From: Parafilimonas terrae
GTDB taxonomy: Bacteria; Bacteroidota; Bacteroidia; Chitinophagales; Chitinophagaceae
Reading direction: 5' to 3'
Assembly (NCBI RefSeq): GCF_900115755.1
Contig: NZ_FOXQ01000003.1
Location: forward strand, 124,001-188,000
Length of the DNA: 64,000 bases
Shown here: positions 53,422-62,663 of the stretch, in pieces
Layout of the letters: each line of letters starts with the position of its first letter
How positions within the stretch are numbered: the first letter of the stretch is position 1
Program-made: the position numbers and the translations under genes
The notes under the pieces: model-generated
Database searches by the model: none
Seen by the model: only the letters and a program-made list of their open reading frames with translations
What the model was told of the DNA's origin: nothing

Positions 53422-55107
53422 ATGAAAAAGATAACATATATAAATTATTTGGTAATTGTATTGTTAGCTGTTGCAGCTTTATCAGGCTGTAAAAAAGACT
53501 TTTTAGAAAAACCGCCTGAAAGTGCAATCGTAGATGTCAACTTCTATCAGAATGATGAACAACTGGCGGCAGCTACATCGCTTTTATACAGCGAAGTTTG
53601 GTTCGACTATAACGACAAGGCCATGTATAACCTTGGCGATTTCAGGGGAGGCTCGGCTTTTTCTGCCTGGAATGACAGGGGCAATGTATTATTTAATACA
53701 ACAGGTGACAATGGTGAGAATGGCGCTTCATGGCGTGCATTTTTTAACGTGGTAGCACAATCCAATCTCGCCATATACAACATTAATCGCTTCGCCGGTG
53801 CAGATGTTACTGATAATGCCAAAAAAGTGGCTATTGCAGAAGCAAGGTTTATGCGGGCGCTGGCTTACCGTTTTCTTGTAATGAACTGGGGACCGGTGCC
53901 TGTTATTGAAAATAATGTTGAACAACTATTTGATACATCTATTACCAGAAACACTGTTTCTAGTGTATGGCGCTTTATTACCCGCGAAATGCGTGCTGCA
54001 GCCGAAGATTTACCAACCGCTTCTTCCCAGGAAGGAAGGCTTACCAAATGGTCTGCTGAAGGAATGCTTGCCCGTTTTTATTTAACCAGGGCTGGTGTAG
54101 AAGGCGGCAACGGCACAAGAAAACAGGAGTTTTTAGATAGTGCTAAATATTATGCACAGGACGTAATTCAAAACAGTGGTAAAAAGTTGCTTGATAATTA
54201 TGAAAGCCTGTTTAAATACCCTTATGATAATAACTCAGAATCCTTGTTTGAGTTGCAATGGGTTTTCTCCGGCCCCAATGCATGGGGCACAGCCAACAGT
54301 ATGCCTGAATACCTTGCCTACAGCCCGGATATTTCGTTCGGTGGATGGGGCGGCGATAAAGGCGCCACCTGGTGGTTGATTAGCCAGTATGACGGCTTCG
54401 CACCACAGGCCGATGGCACTTTAAAAGGAAGAACCTTGGACCAGCGCCTGCATGCCACCTTTATGTTGCCTGGTTTTACCTATCCTGAAATAACAAGCGT
54501 GGGTAACAAAGCAGCATTAGTGTTTCCCTTTACCGGTACAGATAATAATTTTCTCTCGGTAAAAAAATATGTAATTGGCTCTCCTGTAGATTTGGCTGGC
54601 ATAGCATCCCAGCAGCATTATCCAAACGACACTTACATGATGCGCCTGGCTGAATTATATCTTATTTATGCAGAAGCGGTAATAGGCAATAACGGTTCTA
54701 CCAGCGATCCCACGGCTGTTGAATACTTTAATGCAGTACATACAAGGGCCGGTTTGCCTGAATATGAGGTTGGCGGCGCCAACGGAAGCGGGCCACTTAC
54801 ATTAGATAAAGTCTATTCTGAAAGATTTAAAGAATTTGCAATGGAAGGCATGGCCTGGTACGATTTTGTGAGCCTGCATTACTGGAACCCCCAGAAAGCA
54901 TTTGATATGCTGAACGCACAGGACAGGGGCCTGTTTTTCGCACAGCCTGATCAAATGCCTAACCCAACTTTATGGACATTCACCAAAACATCCTGGTTTA
55001 CAGAAAGGCAAATTATTGCCAACGAAGGGAATTTTTTACTGCCTATACCAAATGCAGAATTAAGCCAGGCACCTAATCTTAAAAAAGAACCGGTGGACTA
55101 TCCATAA
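53422..55107 (+). CDS. SusD/RagB-family glycan-binding lipoprotein
   Basis: The protein is 561 residues from MKKITYINYLVIVLLAVAALSGCKKD, a lipoprotein signal with lipobox LSGC; the in-frame GTG at 53416 is less likely. The helical TPR-based SusD fold shows EARFMRALAYRFLVMNWGPVPVIE near the N-terminus and RLAELYLIYAEAVIG with YSERFKEFAMEGMAWYDFVSL near the C-terminus. It caps SusC on the cell surface and binds the incoming glycan. Confidence 0.96.
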   Translation: MKKITYINYLVIVLLAVAALSGCKKDFLEKPPESAIVDVNFYQNDEQLAAATSLLYSEVWFDYNDKAMYNLGDFRGGSAFSAWNDRGNVLFNTTGDNGENGASWRAFFNVVAQSNLAIYNINRFAGADVTDNAKKVAIAEARFMRALAYRFLVMNWGPVPVIENNVEQLFDTSITRNTVSSVWRFITREMRAAAEDLPTASSQEGRLTKWSAEGMLARFYLTRAGVEGGNGTRKQEFLDSAKYYAQDVIQNSGKKLLDNYESLFKYPYDNNSESLFELQWVFSGPNAWGTANSMPEYLAYSPDISFGGWGGDKGATWWLISQYDGFAPQADGTLKGRTLDQRLHATFMLPGFTYPEITSVGNKAALVFPFTGTDNNFLSVKKYVIGSPVDLAGIASQQHYPNDTYMMRLAELYLIYAEAVIGNNGSTSDPTAVEYFNAVHTRAGLPEYEVGGANGSGPLTLDKVYSERFKEFAMEGMAWYDFVSLHYWNPQKAFDMLNAQDRGLFFAQPDQMPNPTLWTFTKTSWFTERQIIANEGNFLLPIPNAELSQAPNLKKEPVDYP

Positions 55108-55148
55108 TTGGTTACCGCAAAAAATTTGAAAAAAGAAATATCATTCCA

Positions 55149-56294
55149 ATGAAACTTACAAAGAATATCTCATTAATACTGCTGATGCTTGCCATGACAA
55201 CATTCATGTTTGTCTCTTGCAAGAAAGATTCATCTTCAGGCGCCACACCCGTAGTGAATTATATAAGGATCACTAGTCCGGCATCTTCTGACTCCCTGCT
55301 CGCAGGCGCGGGCCAGGGCCAGCTTATTGCCATTGTTGGTGATAATTTGCAGAATGCAAGAGAAGTTTGGTTTAACAATCAACAGGCCAGGCTAACACCT
55401 ACATACATCAGCAAAACCAGCATATTGGCTTCTGTTCCCAGCAATATACCCGATTCTATTACAAACACAATAACCATAATCTTCAAAAACGGTTACAGGC
55501 TTGAATATCCTTTCGAGGTGCAAATAAGCAAGCCGTATATAAACAGTATGGTTTGCGAATTTGTAAACGAAGGTAATGTAGCAACCGTTTTGGGCAACTA
55601 CTTTTACGAGCCGCTCACGGTTACTTTTACCGGCGGTGCTACTGCCGAGCTTGTATCTGTTGAAGACGACCAGCTACAATTTAAAGTTCCCGCAAATGCT
55701 CAGCCCGGCCCCATAACCATTACCACCAATTTCGGGGAAACCAAATCTGATTTCTGGTTCAGGGATACAAGGAATATTTTTATTGGCAGCGACCCTTTTG
55801 AAGGCTGGAATAATGCATCGCTTGTAGTAACAAACCCCGGGCCGGGTGACCCGCCTAAAATTAACGGCAACTATTTCAGGATAAAGGGCGCAATTGGCGC
55901 CTGGAGCTGGAATGAGCTTGCCGATGGCGATGCCGGTTCCATGCCAAGCTACAGTAAAAATATTCCGGACGATGCCATTCTTCATCCTGAAAAATATTAT
56001 CTCAAGTTTGAGATAAATACCATGAAGCCTTATAACAACAGTATGATAACCATTAATGCCGGAGGCCAGGTAGTGCAGGATACAAAAGGCTACAAATGGG
56101 CGCCGCCTTATGACAGCAAAGGTGCATGGCAAACGGTGGTTATTCCTTATGATGAAGTTGTAGCAACCTATTCTGTGGCGCCTGTTGTAAATCCAAACGG
56201 ATACTGGGCCATGGTATTGCTGCAAGGCCCCGGCGACCTGGATGCCGATATGAGTTTTGACAACTTCAGGGTTGTTCCAAAAATTGACCAATAA
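55149..56294 (+). CDS. Surface glycan-binding lipoprotein (SusE-position, IPT/TIG domain)
   Basis: This 381-residue protein has lipobox FVSC at the end of MKLTKNISLILLMLAMTTFMFVSC. Two IPT/TIG-like Ig domains (about 38-200: GQLIAIVGDNLQNAREVWFNNQQARLTPTYISKTSILASVP and NEGNVATVLGNYFYEPLTVTFTGG) are followed by a C-terminal jelly-roll (about 210-381) rich in Trp/Tyr, typical of surface glycan-binding proteins placed after SusD. It probably binds mannan before GH26 acts. No enzymatic motif is seen. Confidence 0.78.
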   Translation: MKLTKNISLILLMLAMTTFMFVSCKKDSSSGATPVVNYIRITSPASSDSLLAGAGQGQLIAIVGDNLQNAREVWFNNQQARLTPTYISKTSILASVPSNIPDSITNTITIIFKNGYRLEYPFEVQISKPYINSMVCEFVNEGNVATVLGNYFYEPLTVTFTGGATAELVSVEDDQLQFKVPANAQPGPITITTNFGETKSDFWFRDTRNIFIGSDPFEGWNNASLVVTNPGPGDPPKINGNYFRIKGAIGAWSWNELADGDAGSMPSYSKNIPDDAILHPEKYYLKFEINTMKPYNNSMITINAGGQVVQDTKGYKWAPPYDSKGAWQTVVIPYDEVVATYSVAPVVNPNGYWAMVLLQGPGDLDADMSFDNFRVVPKIDQ

Positions 56295-56322
56295 TATTCA
56301 ATCAATTCTAACTACATATAAG

Positions 56323-57870
56323 ATGAAAATAATTTATAACGTGCGCTTGCTTTTATTGATTGCTGTTATGGCAACTGCGTCTTTTTACGCATGTAAAAAA
56401 GATACAGCCGATAAAACATCGGGCGAAACTGTTTTGCTGAGCTTTGGCCCAACCGGCGCACAACCCGGCGATACTATTCGCTTTTACGGTAATAATCTTG
56501 ACAAGGTTACCCAGATAGATTTCACCAATGCAAGCGTTGCAGGCAGCGATTTTGTTTCACAAACAAAAACAGAAATACATGTAATTGTGCCTGCGGAAAC
56601 AGAGAAAGGCTACGTTACTTTAAAAACGCCATCCGGCGACATCACGTCAAAAACGCAATTCAATATTGGCGTGGCCGCTGTGGTTTCTTCCATCACAAAC
56701 ATGGCGCGCCCCGGTGAAAATATATCAATCAAAGGTGATTATCTTAACTGGGTTACCAGCGTAACATTCAACAATGGTAAAGTGGTTACCGATTTTGTAA
56801 GCCAAAACAAAACGGAGCTGCAGGTAACCGTTCCGGTGGATGCACAAACGGGTACGCTGGTACTGGCTTACGGCGGCACAGATTCAAGCACAATTGAAAC
56901 AGCAGATACTTTGCATGTAACATTGCCAATAGTAACAGCTCTTTCGCCCAATCCCATAAAGCATGCAGATGAATTAACGATTACCGGAACCGATCTTGAT
57001 CTTGCTACAGCACTTCAATTTGCCGGTTCAGCAGAATCTATTACATCGTTTGTAAGCCAGACAGCAACACAAATAAAAGTAAAGGTTCCTGCCGATGCAG
57101 TAAGTGGTAATATTATACTAACCGCAGCATCCGGCATAAAAACAACTTCAGCGGAATGGCTTAATATTTTGATGCCAACATTTGCAACCATTTCGCCAAA
57201 CCCCGCCGATGCTAAAAAAGACATTACGATTACCGGAACTAACCTTGACCTGGTAACAGCAGTAGCGTTTACGGGCATTACCAACCTTGTTACAACTTTT
57301 ACAAGCCAAAGCCCAACCAAGCTGGTTGTTACCGTGCCCGACGGCACTTTAAAAGGAAAGCTTGTTTTATCGGTGCTTAATTCAACACTTAAAGTAACGT
57401 CTGATGAGGTACTCGATATAAATGGCGGCCTTCCGCCGTTGGCCGATTTTCCCTTAGCCATTTACACAGATGAGTTTGATAATGGTTTTCAAAACTGGAG
57501 CTGGGCTGCAAATGATGCCGCCAGCACAGAGCTAGTGCGCCAGGGTGATAAATCAATAAAAGCTACTTACGATGCAGGTAACGGCTATCAAGGCATTACT
57601 TTTCATAGTGGCGCAGATGTTATAACAGGTAGCTATAGCAAGTTTGAAGTGTCTATGTATGGCGGCGCAGGAACAGGTGGTAAGAAAATGAGTATTGTTA
57701 TCAATGGCAATTACGGCGCGCCTTACCAGGTAACTTTAACTGAAGGAGAATGGACAACCTATGACATTGATTTATCAGCATTAGGAAGTCCAAACCCTTT
57801 AACGGAAATAGTGCTGCAATCTGCCGGATGGGGCGGAGTGGTTTATATTGACCATGTTGGCTTAAGATAA
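56323..57870 (+). CDS. IPT/TIG-repeat surface lipoprotein with C-terminal carbohydrate-binding-like domain
   Basis: The protein is 515 residues from MKIIYNVRLLLLIAVMATASFYACKKD (lipobox YAC); the frame upstream to 56257 overlaps the previous gene and is rejected. Four to five tandem IPT/TIG domains each contain a segment like SPNPADAKKDITITGTNLDLVTAVAF. The last 140 residues (IYTDEFDNGFQNWSWAANDAAS to WGGVVYIDHVGLR) form a jelly-roll like a carbohydrate-binding module. It likely extends a binding module from the surface. It is 3 bases before the GH26 gene. Confidence 0.75.
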   Translation: MKIIYNVRLLLLIAVMATASFYACKKDTADKTSGETVLLSFGPTGAQPGDTIRFYGNNLDKVTQIDFTNASVAGSDFVSQTKTEIHVIVPAETEKGYVTLKTPSGDITSKTQFNIGVAAVVSSITNMARPGENISIKGDYLNWVTSVTFNNGKVVTDFVSQNKTELQVTVPVDAQTGTLVLAYGGTDSSTIETADTLHVTLPIVTALSPNPIKHADELTITGTDLDLATALQFAGSAESITSFVSQTATQIKVKVPADAVSGNIILTAASGIKTTSAEWLNILMPTFATISPNPADAKKDITITGTNLDLVTAVAFTGITNLVTTFTSQSPTKLVVTVPDGTLKGKLVLSVLNSTLKVTSDEVLDINGGLPPLADFPLAIYTDEFDNGFQNWSWAANDAASTELVRQGDKSIKATYDAGNGYQGITFHSGADVITGSYSKFEVSMYGGAGTGGKKMSIVINGNYGAPYQVTLTEGEWTTYDIDLSALGSPNPLTEIVLQSAGWGGVVYIDHVGLR

Positions 57871-57873
57871 AAA

Positions 57874-59010
57874 ATGAATAAAAAAGCAATATATCTTACG
57901 GTGTTTCCGCTTTGCTTTATGCTGATAACGCAATGCGTACATGCACAAAAGCAAACTGCTTTGCCCTGCGATAAAAACGCAACGCCTGAAACCATCAATC
58001 TTTACAACAACCTAAAAAGGGTGTTGGATAAAGGAATTATGCTGGGCCACCAGGATGATGGCGCTTATGGTGTGGGCTGGAAATATGAGGCAGGCAGAAG
58101 TGATGTAAAAGATGTTACCGGCGATTATCCTGCGGTGGTTGGGTATGAATTGGGAAGGCTGGAATTAGATCATGCGGTGAATTTAGACAGCGTGCCTTTT
58201 GATAAAATGCGTGGCTTTATACAGGATGCTTATAAACATGGAAGTGTTATAACTATAAGCTGGCATTTGAATAATCCGTTGACGGGCAAAACAGCCTGGG
58301 ACCCGGCGCCGGGAACGGTTGCCTCCGTTTTGCCAGGCGGTTCAGCAAATGCTTTGTATAATTCATGGTTAGATAAAGTGGCGGCATTTTTTGAAAGTTT
58401 AAGGGGAGATAAAGGTGAACACATCCCCGTCATCTTCCGCCCGTTTCATGAATTGAATGGAAGCTGGTTTTGGTGGGGCGGAAAAAATTGCACATCGGAT
58501 GAGATCAAACAATTATACCAATACACAGAAAAGTATTTGCGCGATGTGAAAGGCCTGCATCATTTATTGTATGCTTTTAATCCCGATAAATTTTATTCGG
58601 CAGATGAATTTTTAGAAAGGTATCCCGGCGATGATTTTGTTGATGTGATTGGCTTTGATATTTACCAGCGCGGCAGCAATGCTGAGTTTAGGAAAGATGC
58701 AGGCAATATGTTTTCAATGCTTGACAGCATTGCATCGGTGCACAATAAAATTCCGGCGCTTACAGAGTTTGGTTATGGCGGCCTGCCCGACGCAACATGG
58801 TTTACATCAACATTATTACCGGTATTAAAAAAGCACAAAGTTTCTTATGTGCTTGCATGGCGCAACGCAGGCGCAAAACATGATGGCAGCACTGAATTTT
58901 ATTTGCCCTATAAAGGCCATGCATCAGCAGCAGATTTTATTAAGTTTTGTGATGATGAGAGAATATGGCTGCAACGCGATGCAGCAAGGGAAAAACTATA
59001 TGAACAGTAA
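57874..59010 (+). CDS. GH26 beta-mannanase
   Basis: This 378-residue protein has an export signal (MNKKAIYLTVFPLCFMLITQCVHAQ; a lipobox ITQC or a cut after VHA are both possible). The GH26 barrel carries GIMLGHQDDGAYGVGWK, ISWHLNNP, the acid/base E193 in FRPFHELNGSWFWWG, and the nucleophile E298 in PALTEFGYGG. It cuts beta-1,4-mannan, in related loci releasing mannobiose. It is followed by a symporter and a GH130 phosphorylase that would take mannobiose or its epimer. Confidence 0.95.
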   Translation: MNKKAIYLTVFPLCFMLITQCVHAQKQTALPCDKNATPETINLYNNLKRVLDKGIMLGHQDDGAYGVGWKYEAGRSDVKDVTGDYPAVVGYELGRLELDHAVNLDSVPFDKMRGFIQDAYKHGSVITISWHLNNPLTGKTAWDPAPGTVASVLPGGSANALYNSWLDKVAAFFESLRGDKGEHIPVIFRPFHELNGSWFWWGGKNCTSDEIKQLYQYTEKYLRDVKGLHHLLYAFNPDKFYSADEFLERYPGDDFVDVIGFDIYQRGSNAEFRKDAGNMFSMLDSIASVHNKIPALTEFGYGGLPDATWFTSTLLPVLKKHKVSYVLAWRNAGAKHDGSTEFYLPYKGHASAADFIKFCDDERIWLQRDAAREKLYEQ

Positions 59011-59069
59011 TGATTTTTTGCCTTTTCAAGAATGGGTTTTGGGCAAAATGTTCTAAATAAAACAAGCAG

Positions 59070-59099
59070 AAAAGCCTGCAGTTTCCACTCCGGGCTTTT
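59070..59099 (+). terminator. Possible terminator after GH26
   Basis: AAAAGCC (59070-59076) pairs with GGCTTTT (59093-59099) around a 16-base loop, 60 bases after the GH26 stop. The stem is short and the T run is part of the stem, so strength is uncertain. Confidence 0.4.
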
Positions 59100-59147
59100 A
59101 AATGATTGATTGAGTGTATGAGCAGGAAACCGTAGCTGCCATAAATT

Positions 59148-59202
59148 ATGCAGCACAAGGGAGTGACACAACCGTGACGCCATCCGCTCATTAGCTGGCA
59201 AC
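59148..59202 (+). repeat. Dispersed intergenic repeat, family 1, copy D
   Basis: The copy reads ATGCAGCACAAGGGAGTGAC, then ACAACCGTGACGCC, and ends GCTGGCAAC. It shares the core with copy C and the end with copies A, B and E. It lies in the 317-base gap between GH26 and the symporter, which otherwise holds only the weak hairpin before it and the GC-rich leader after it. Confidence 0.7.
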
Positions 59203-59292
59203 ATAAAAATCAAACAATCTTTTGAAAAAAGATATTTGAAAATGAGACAAAAAATGAAACCTCAAATTATTACGAACATTAAAACACCTCTT

Positions 59293-59320
59293 CAGGGCTC
59301 GTCCCGACAAACCGGGAGGA
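59293..59320 (+). repeat. Family 3 repeat and unusual Shine-Dalgarno-like leader
   Basis: CAGGGCTC is followed by TCCCG-ACAAAC-CGGGA, a 5-bp hairpin, then GG. The GGGAGGA at 59314-59320 lies 8-14 bases before the symporter ATG and looks like a strong Shine-Dalgarno site, which is unusual here. A related sequence (CAGGGCTC, TCCCC-TAAA-GGGA) occurs at 11054-11076 inside the glyoxalase-like gene. Confidence 0.4.
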
Positions 59321-59327
59321 TGGGCGC

Positions 59328-61163
59328 ATGAAGTTACAACCGATAGACTACGCCGTGATTGTTATGTACCTCGTAACAATGCTTTTTCTCGGCTGGTTTT
59401 TGCGCAAAAAAGCAAGGCAAAACAAGGAGAGCTATTTGCTGGGCGGCAAGCGCCTGCCCTGGTATTTACTGGGGCTGAGTGATGCGTCTGATATGTTCGA
59501 TATAAGCGGCACCATGTGGATGGTGGCGCTGTGTTTTGTATATGGCATGAAGAGTATATGGATACCCTGGCTGTGGCCCGTGTTTAACCAGGTGTTTAAT
59601 ATGATGTACCTCTCAAAATGGCTGCGCCGTTCTAATGCCAATACCGGCGCAGAATGGCTGGCTTCGCGTTTTGGGCTGGAAGGCAAAGGCGTGAAAGGTT
59701 CGCACACTATTATTGTGGCTTTTGCATTAATCGGCTGCCTTGGTTTTATGGCTTATGGTTTTATAGGCCTTGGCAAATTCATTGAAATTTTTGTGCCGTG
59801 GAATATGGTGCAGCCGCATATTCCTTTCACTGTGGCGCCTGAATATGTGGCGCATTTTTACGGCATTATCTTCACTTTGTTTGCCGTGTTTTATTCAGTG
59901 CTGGGCGGCATGCACAGCATTGTTTTAGGTGACCTGATCAAGTATATTATTATGACGGTGGGCTGCATTGCCGTTGCGGTAATCGCCATGCAGCATTTAC
60001 AGGGCGATGCATCAAAACTGAATGTGCCTGAAGGATGGGGCAACCCTTTCTTTGGATGGCATTTAAATATGGATTGGGGCAAATACATTGCTGCAGCCAA
60101 TCAAAAAATTGCAGATGATGGGTTTGATCTTTTTGGTTTCTTTTTTATGATGATGTTGTTTAAAGGCGTATTTGCAGCGCTTGCAGGGCCTGCACCTAAT
60201 TACGACATGCAGAAAATACTTTCTTCCAAATCGCCCAAAGAAGCATCGAAGATGACGGGCTTTGTTTCTATCATTTTATTGCCCATACGTTATTCAATGG
60301 TGATTGGATTAACGGTGCTCGGGTTGTTATATTTCGACCAGCTTAACCTAAGCAATGGCAGCGGCGGTATTGATTTTGAAAGGGTGTTGCCGGGCGCAAT
60401 CAACAGCTTTTTGCCCGTGGGTATTTTAGGCATTGTATTAACAGGTTTGCTTGGTGCATTTATGGGCACTTTCTCAGGCACCTTAAATGCAGCGCAGGCT
60501 TACATTGTAAACGACATCTACCTTAAATACATTAACCCAAATGCATCCAATAAAAAAACAATTTTAGTAAGTTATGCATCGGGCGTGGTAGTGGTGGCAA
60601 CAGGTGTTATACTCGGTTTCTTTACCAAAGATGTAAACAGCATTCTGCAATGGATTGTATCCGGTTTATATGGCGGTTATATTGCTGCCAATGTTTTAAA
60701 ATGGTATTGGTGGCGCTTTAATGCCAACGGTTTTTTCTGGGGCATGCTGGCAGGCACTGCAGGCGCATTAATCTTTTCTGAAATTTTTTCCGGCATTGAG
60801 TTCCTGTATTTCTTCCCGGTGCTGTTTTTAATATCGCTTGCAGGTTGCATTATCGGCACATATACGGCACCAGCAACAGAAACATCAACATTAAAAAAAT
60901 TTTACAGCACCGTAAAACCCTGGGGCTTTTGGAAGCCGGTGCATGCATTGGTAGTGGCAGACAACCCAGGTTTTATTCCTAACAAAAGGTTTAAGCTGGA
61001 CATGTTTAACGTGGTGTTGGGCATTATAGCGCAATGCTGTTTAACCATTCTGCCCATGTATGTTGTGCTGTGGATGAAACTGCCTTTATTAATAACGATA
61101 GTAATTCTTATTATAATAATATTTATTCTTAAAAAAACATGGTGGAATAAACTTGAAGATTAA
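59328..61163 (+). CDS. Sodium:solute symporter (SSS family), probable mannobiose importer
   Basis: This 611-residue protein has about 14 membrane helices and the SSS core: [31 protein letters not shown] at TM1-2, [32 protein letters not shown], and [31 protein letters not shown], the sodium-site segment. The extended C-terminus (about 100 residues after TM12) is seen in sugar-specific members. It lies between GH26 and GH130, as in characterised Bacteroides mannan loci, which suggests uptake of mannobiose or mannosylglucose across the inner membrane. Confidence 0.86.
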   Translation: MKLQPIDYAVIVMYLVTMLFLGWFLRKKARQNKESYLLGGKRLPWYLLGLSDASDMFDISGTMWMVALCFVYGMKSIWIPWLWPVFNQVFNMMYLSKWLRRSNANTGAEWLASRFGLEGKGVKGSHTIIVAFALIGCLGFMAYGFIGLGKFIEIFVPWNMVQPHIPFTVAPEYVAHFYGIIFTLFAVFYSVLGGMHSIVLGDLIKYIIMTVGCIAVAVIAMQHLQGDASKLNVPEGWGNPFFGWHLNMDWGKYIAAANQKIADDGFDLFGFFFMMMLFKGVFAALAGPAPNYDMQKILSSKSPKEASKMTGFVSIILLPIRYSMVIGLTVLGLLYFDQLNLSNGSGGIDFERVLPGAINSFLPVGILGIVLTGLLGAFMGTFSGTLNAAQAYIVNDIYLKYINPNASNKKTILVSYASGVVVVATGVILGFFTKDVNSILQWIVSGLYGGYIAANVLKWYWWRFNANGFFWGMLAGTAGALIFSEIFSGIEFLYFFPVLFLISLAGCIIGTYTAPATETSTLKKFYSTVKPWGFWKPVHALVVADNPGFIPNKRFKLDMFNVVLGIIAQCCLTILPMYVVLWMKLPLLITIVILIIIIFILKKTWWNKLED

Positions 61164-61192
61164 AGCAACAGCCCGATATAAAACATGCACAC

Positions 61193-62401
61193 ATGAAAAA
61201 GTTTGATGAGCGTTTACAGCAGCTTGAAAAGGAATACACACAACTATTACAGCAAAAAAATGAGCCGCTTGCCGAAGCCGAAAGCAATGGCGTTTTCAGC
61301 CGGTACAGGCTTCCCGTTTTAACGGCAAAACATACGCCTTTATTCTGGCGGTACGACCTGAATGAAACAACCAACCCGTTTTTAATGGAACGCTTCAGCA
61401 TAAATTCTGTTTTAAATGCAGGCGCTATAAAATGGGATGGAAAATATTTGCTGATGCCGCGTGTGGAAAGCAGCGACCGGAAATCTTTTTTTGCTATTGC
61501 AGAAAGTGCGAATGGTATTGATAATTTCAGGTTTTGGAATGAGCCTGTTGTGATACCCGAAACTGATAATCCCGATACCAATATTTACGATATACGTTTG
61601 GTGCAGCATGAAGACGGATGGATATATGGATTGTTTTGTACGGAAAGAAAAGATCCGGATGCACCTGCCGGCGATCAAAGTGCGGCCATTGCGCAATGCG
61701 GTATTGCACGCACCAAAGATTTAAAAATATGGGAACGCCTGCCCGACCTTAAAACAAAATCGCCGCAGCAAAGAAATGTTGTGCTGCACCCTGAATTTGT
61801 AAATGGAAAATATGCTTTTTATACACGCCCGCAGGATGGTTTTATTGAAGCAGGCAGCGGCGGCGGCGTTGGTTTTGGATTAAGCGATACAATAGATGGC
61901 GCTGAAGTGAATGAAGAAATAATTGTTGACCCGAAAATATATCATACCGTCAATGAATCAAAAAATGGATGGGGGCCTGCGCCAATTAAAACGGAATATG
62001 GATGGCTGCACCTGGCGCATGGCGTGCGCAATACTGCAGCCGGTTTACGTTATGTGCTGTATATGTTCATGACCGATTTATATGATCTTGCCAGGATCAT
62101 ATACAAACCTGCCGGTTATTTTATGGCGCCGGAAAAAGATGAACGCATTGGCGACGTTTCAAATGTTGTATTCAGCAATGGCTGGATTGCCGATGAAGAT
62201 GGTAAAGTATTTATTTATTATGCATCATCCGATACAAGAATGCATGTTGCAGTTTCAACGGTAGAACAATTGCTCGATTATGTAATGCATACGCCGGAAG
62301 ATGGCTTGCGTTCTGCCACAACGGTTGAAAGGTTAATGAACATAATTGATAAGAATAAAACGTATGTAAAAGATCACAGGCTACAGCTTACTGAACAGTA
62401 A
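61193..62401 (+). CDS. GH130 4-O-beta-D-mannosyl-D-glucose phosphorylase
   Basis: This 402-residue cytoplasmic GH130 five-bladed propeller starts [59 protein letters not shown] and the catalytic Asp D133 in [20 protein letters not shown] match subfamily 1 (mannosylglucose phosphorylase) rather than the shorter mannoside phosphorylases. It cleaves mannosylglucose with phosphate to mannose-1-phosphate and glucose. That route needs a mannobiose 2-epimerase, not seen in this window and probably located beyond its end. The gene follows the symporter by 29 bases. Confidence 0.9.
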   Translation: MKKFDERLQQLEKEYTQLLQQKNEPLAEAESNGVFSRYRLPVLTAKHTPLFWRYDLNETTNPFLMERFSINSVLNAGAIKWDGKYLLMPRVESSDRKSFFAIAESANGIDNFRFWNEPVVIPETDNPDTNIYDIRLVQHEDGWIYGLFCTERKDPDAPAGDQSAAIAQCGIARTKDLKIWERLPDLKTKSPQQRNVVLHPEFVNGKYAFYTRPQDGFIEAGSGGGVGFGLSDTIDGAEVNEEIIVDPKIYHTVNESKNGWGPAPIKTEYGWLHLAHGVRNTAAGLRYVLYMFMTDLYDLARIIYKPAGYFMAPEKDERIGDVSNVVFSNGWIADEDGKVFIYYASSDTRMHVAVSTVEQLLDYVMHTPEDGLRSATTVERLMNIIDKNKTYVKDHRLQLTEQ

Positions 62402-62479
62402 AACAGAAGTTGGATAATTTGCGCACAGCCTGCGAGGGTAAGTGTTAGAAATATTAAACCTGATGAATAAATCATGTAT

Positions 62480-62522
62480 CTATATTTTAAAACCTTGGCA
62501 GAAAAGTAGTTTTAAAATATAG
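62480..62522. repeat. 14-bp perfect inverted repeat after GH130
   Basis: CTATATTTTAAAAC (62480-62493) and GTTTTAAAATATAG (62509-62522) are exact complements around 15 bases. A competing pair, AACCTTG (62491-62497) and CAAGGTT (62523-62529), overlaps it. The block lies in the 262-base gap before the esterase gene. It may be an operator, an mRNA switch or an element footprint; a simple terminator is unlikely with such AT-rich arms. Confidence 0.55.
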
Positions 62523-62663
62523 CAAGGTTAGAATGCTTTATGGTGAAAACATCACTTAATAATTCCCCTCTAAATTTTTAGCAGCACAACAGGTTATAAA
62601 GAATAATTTAGCGCTTCAACTTTCAAAGCATTATTGCTGCCATTGTAACGAATAATTATCATC

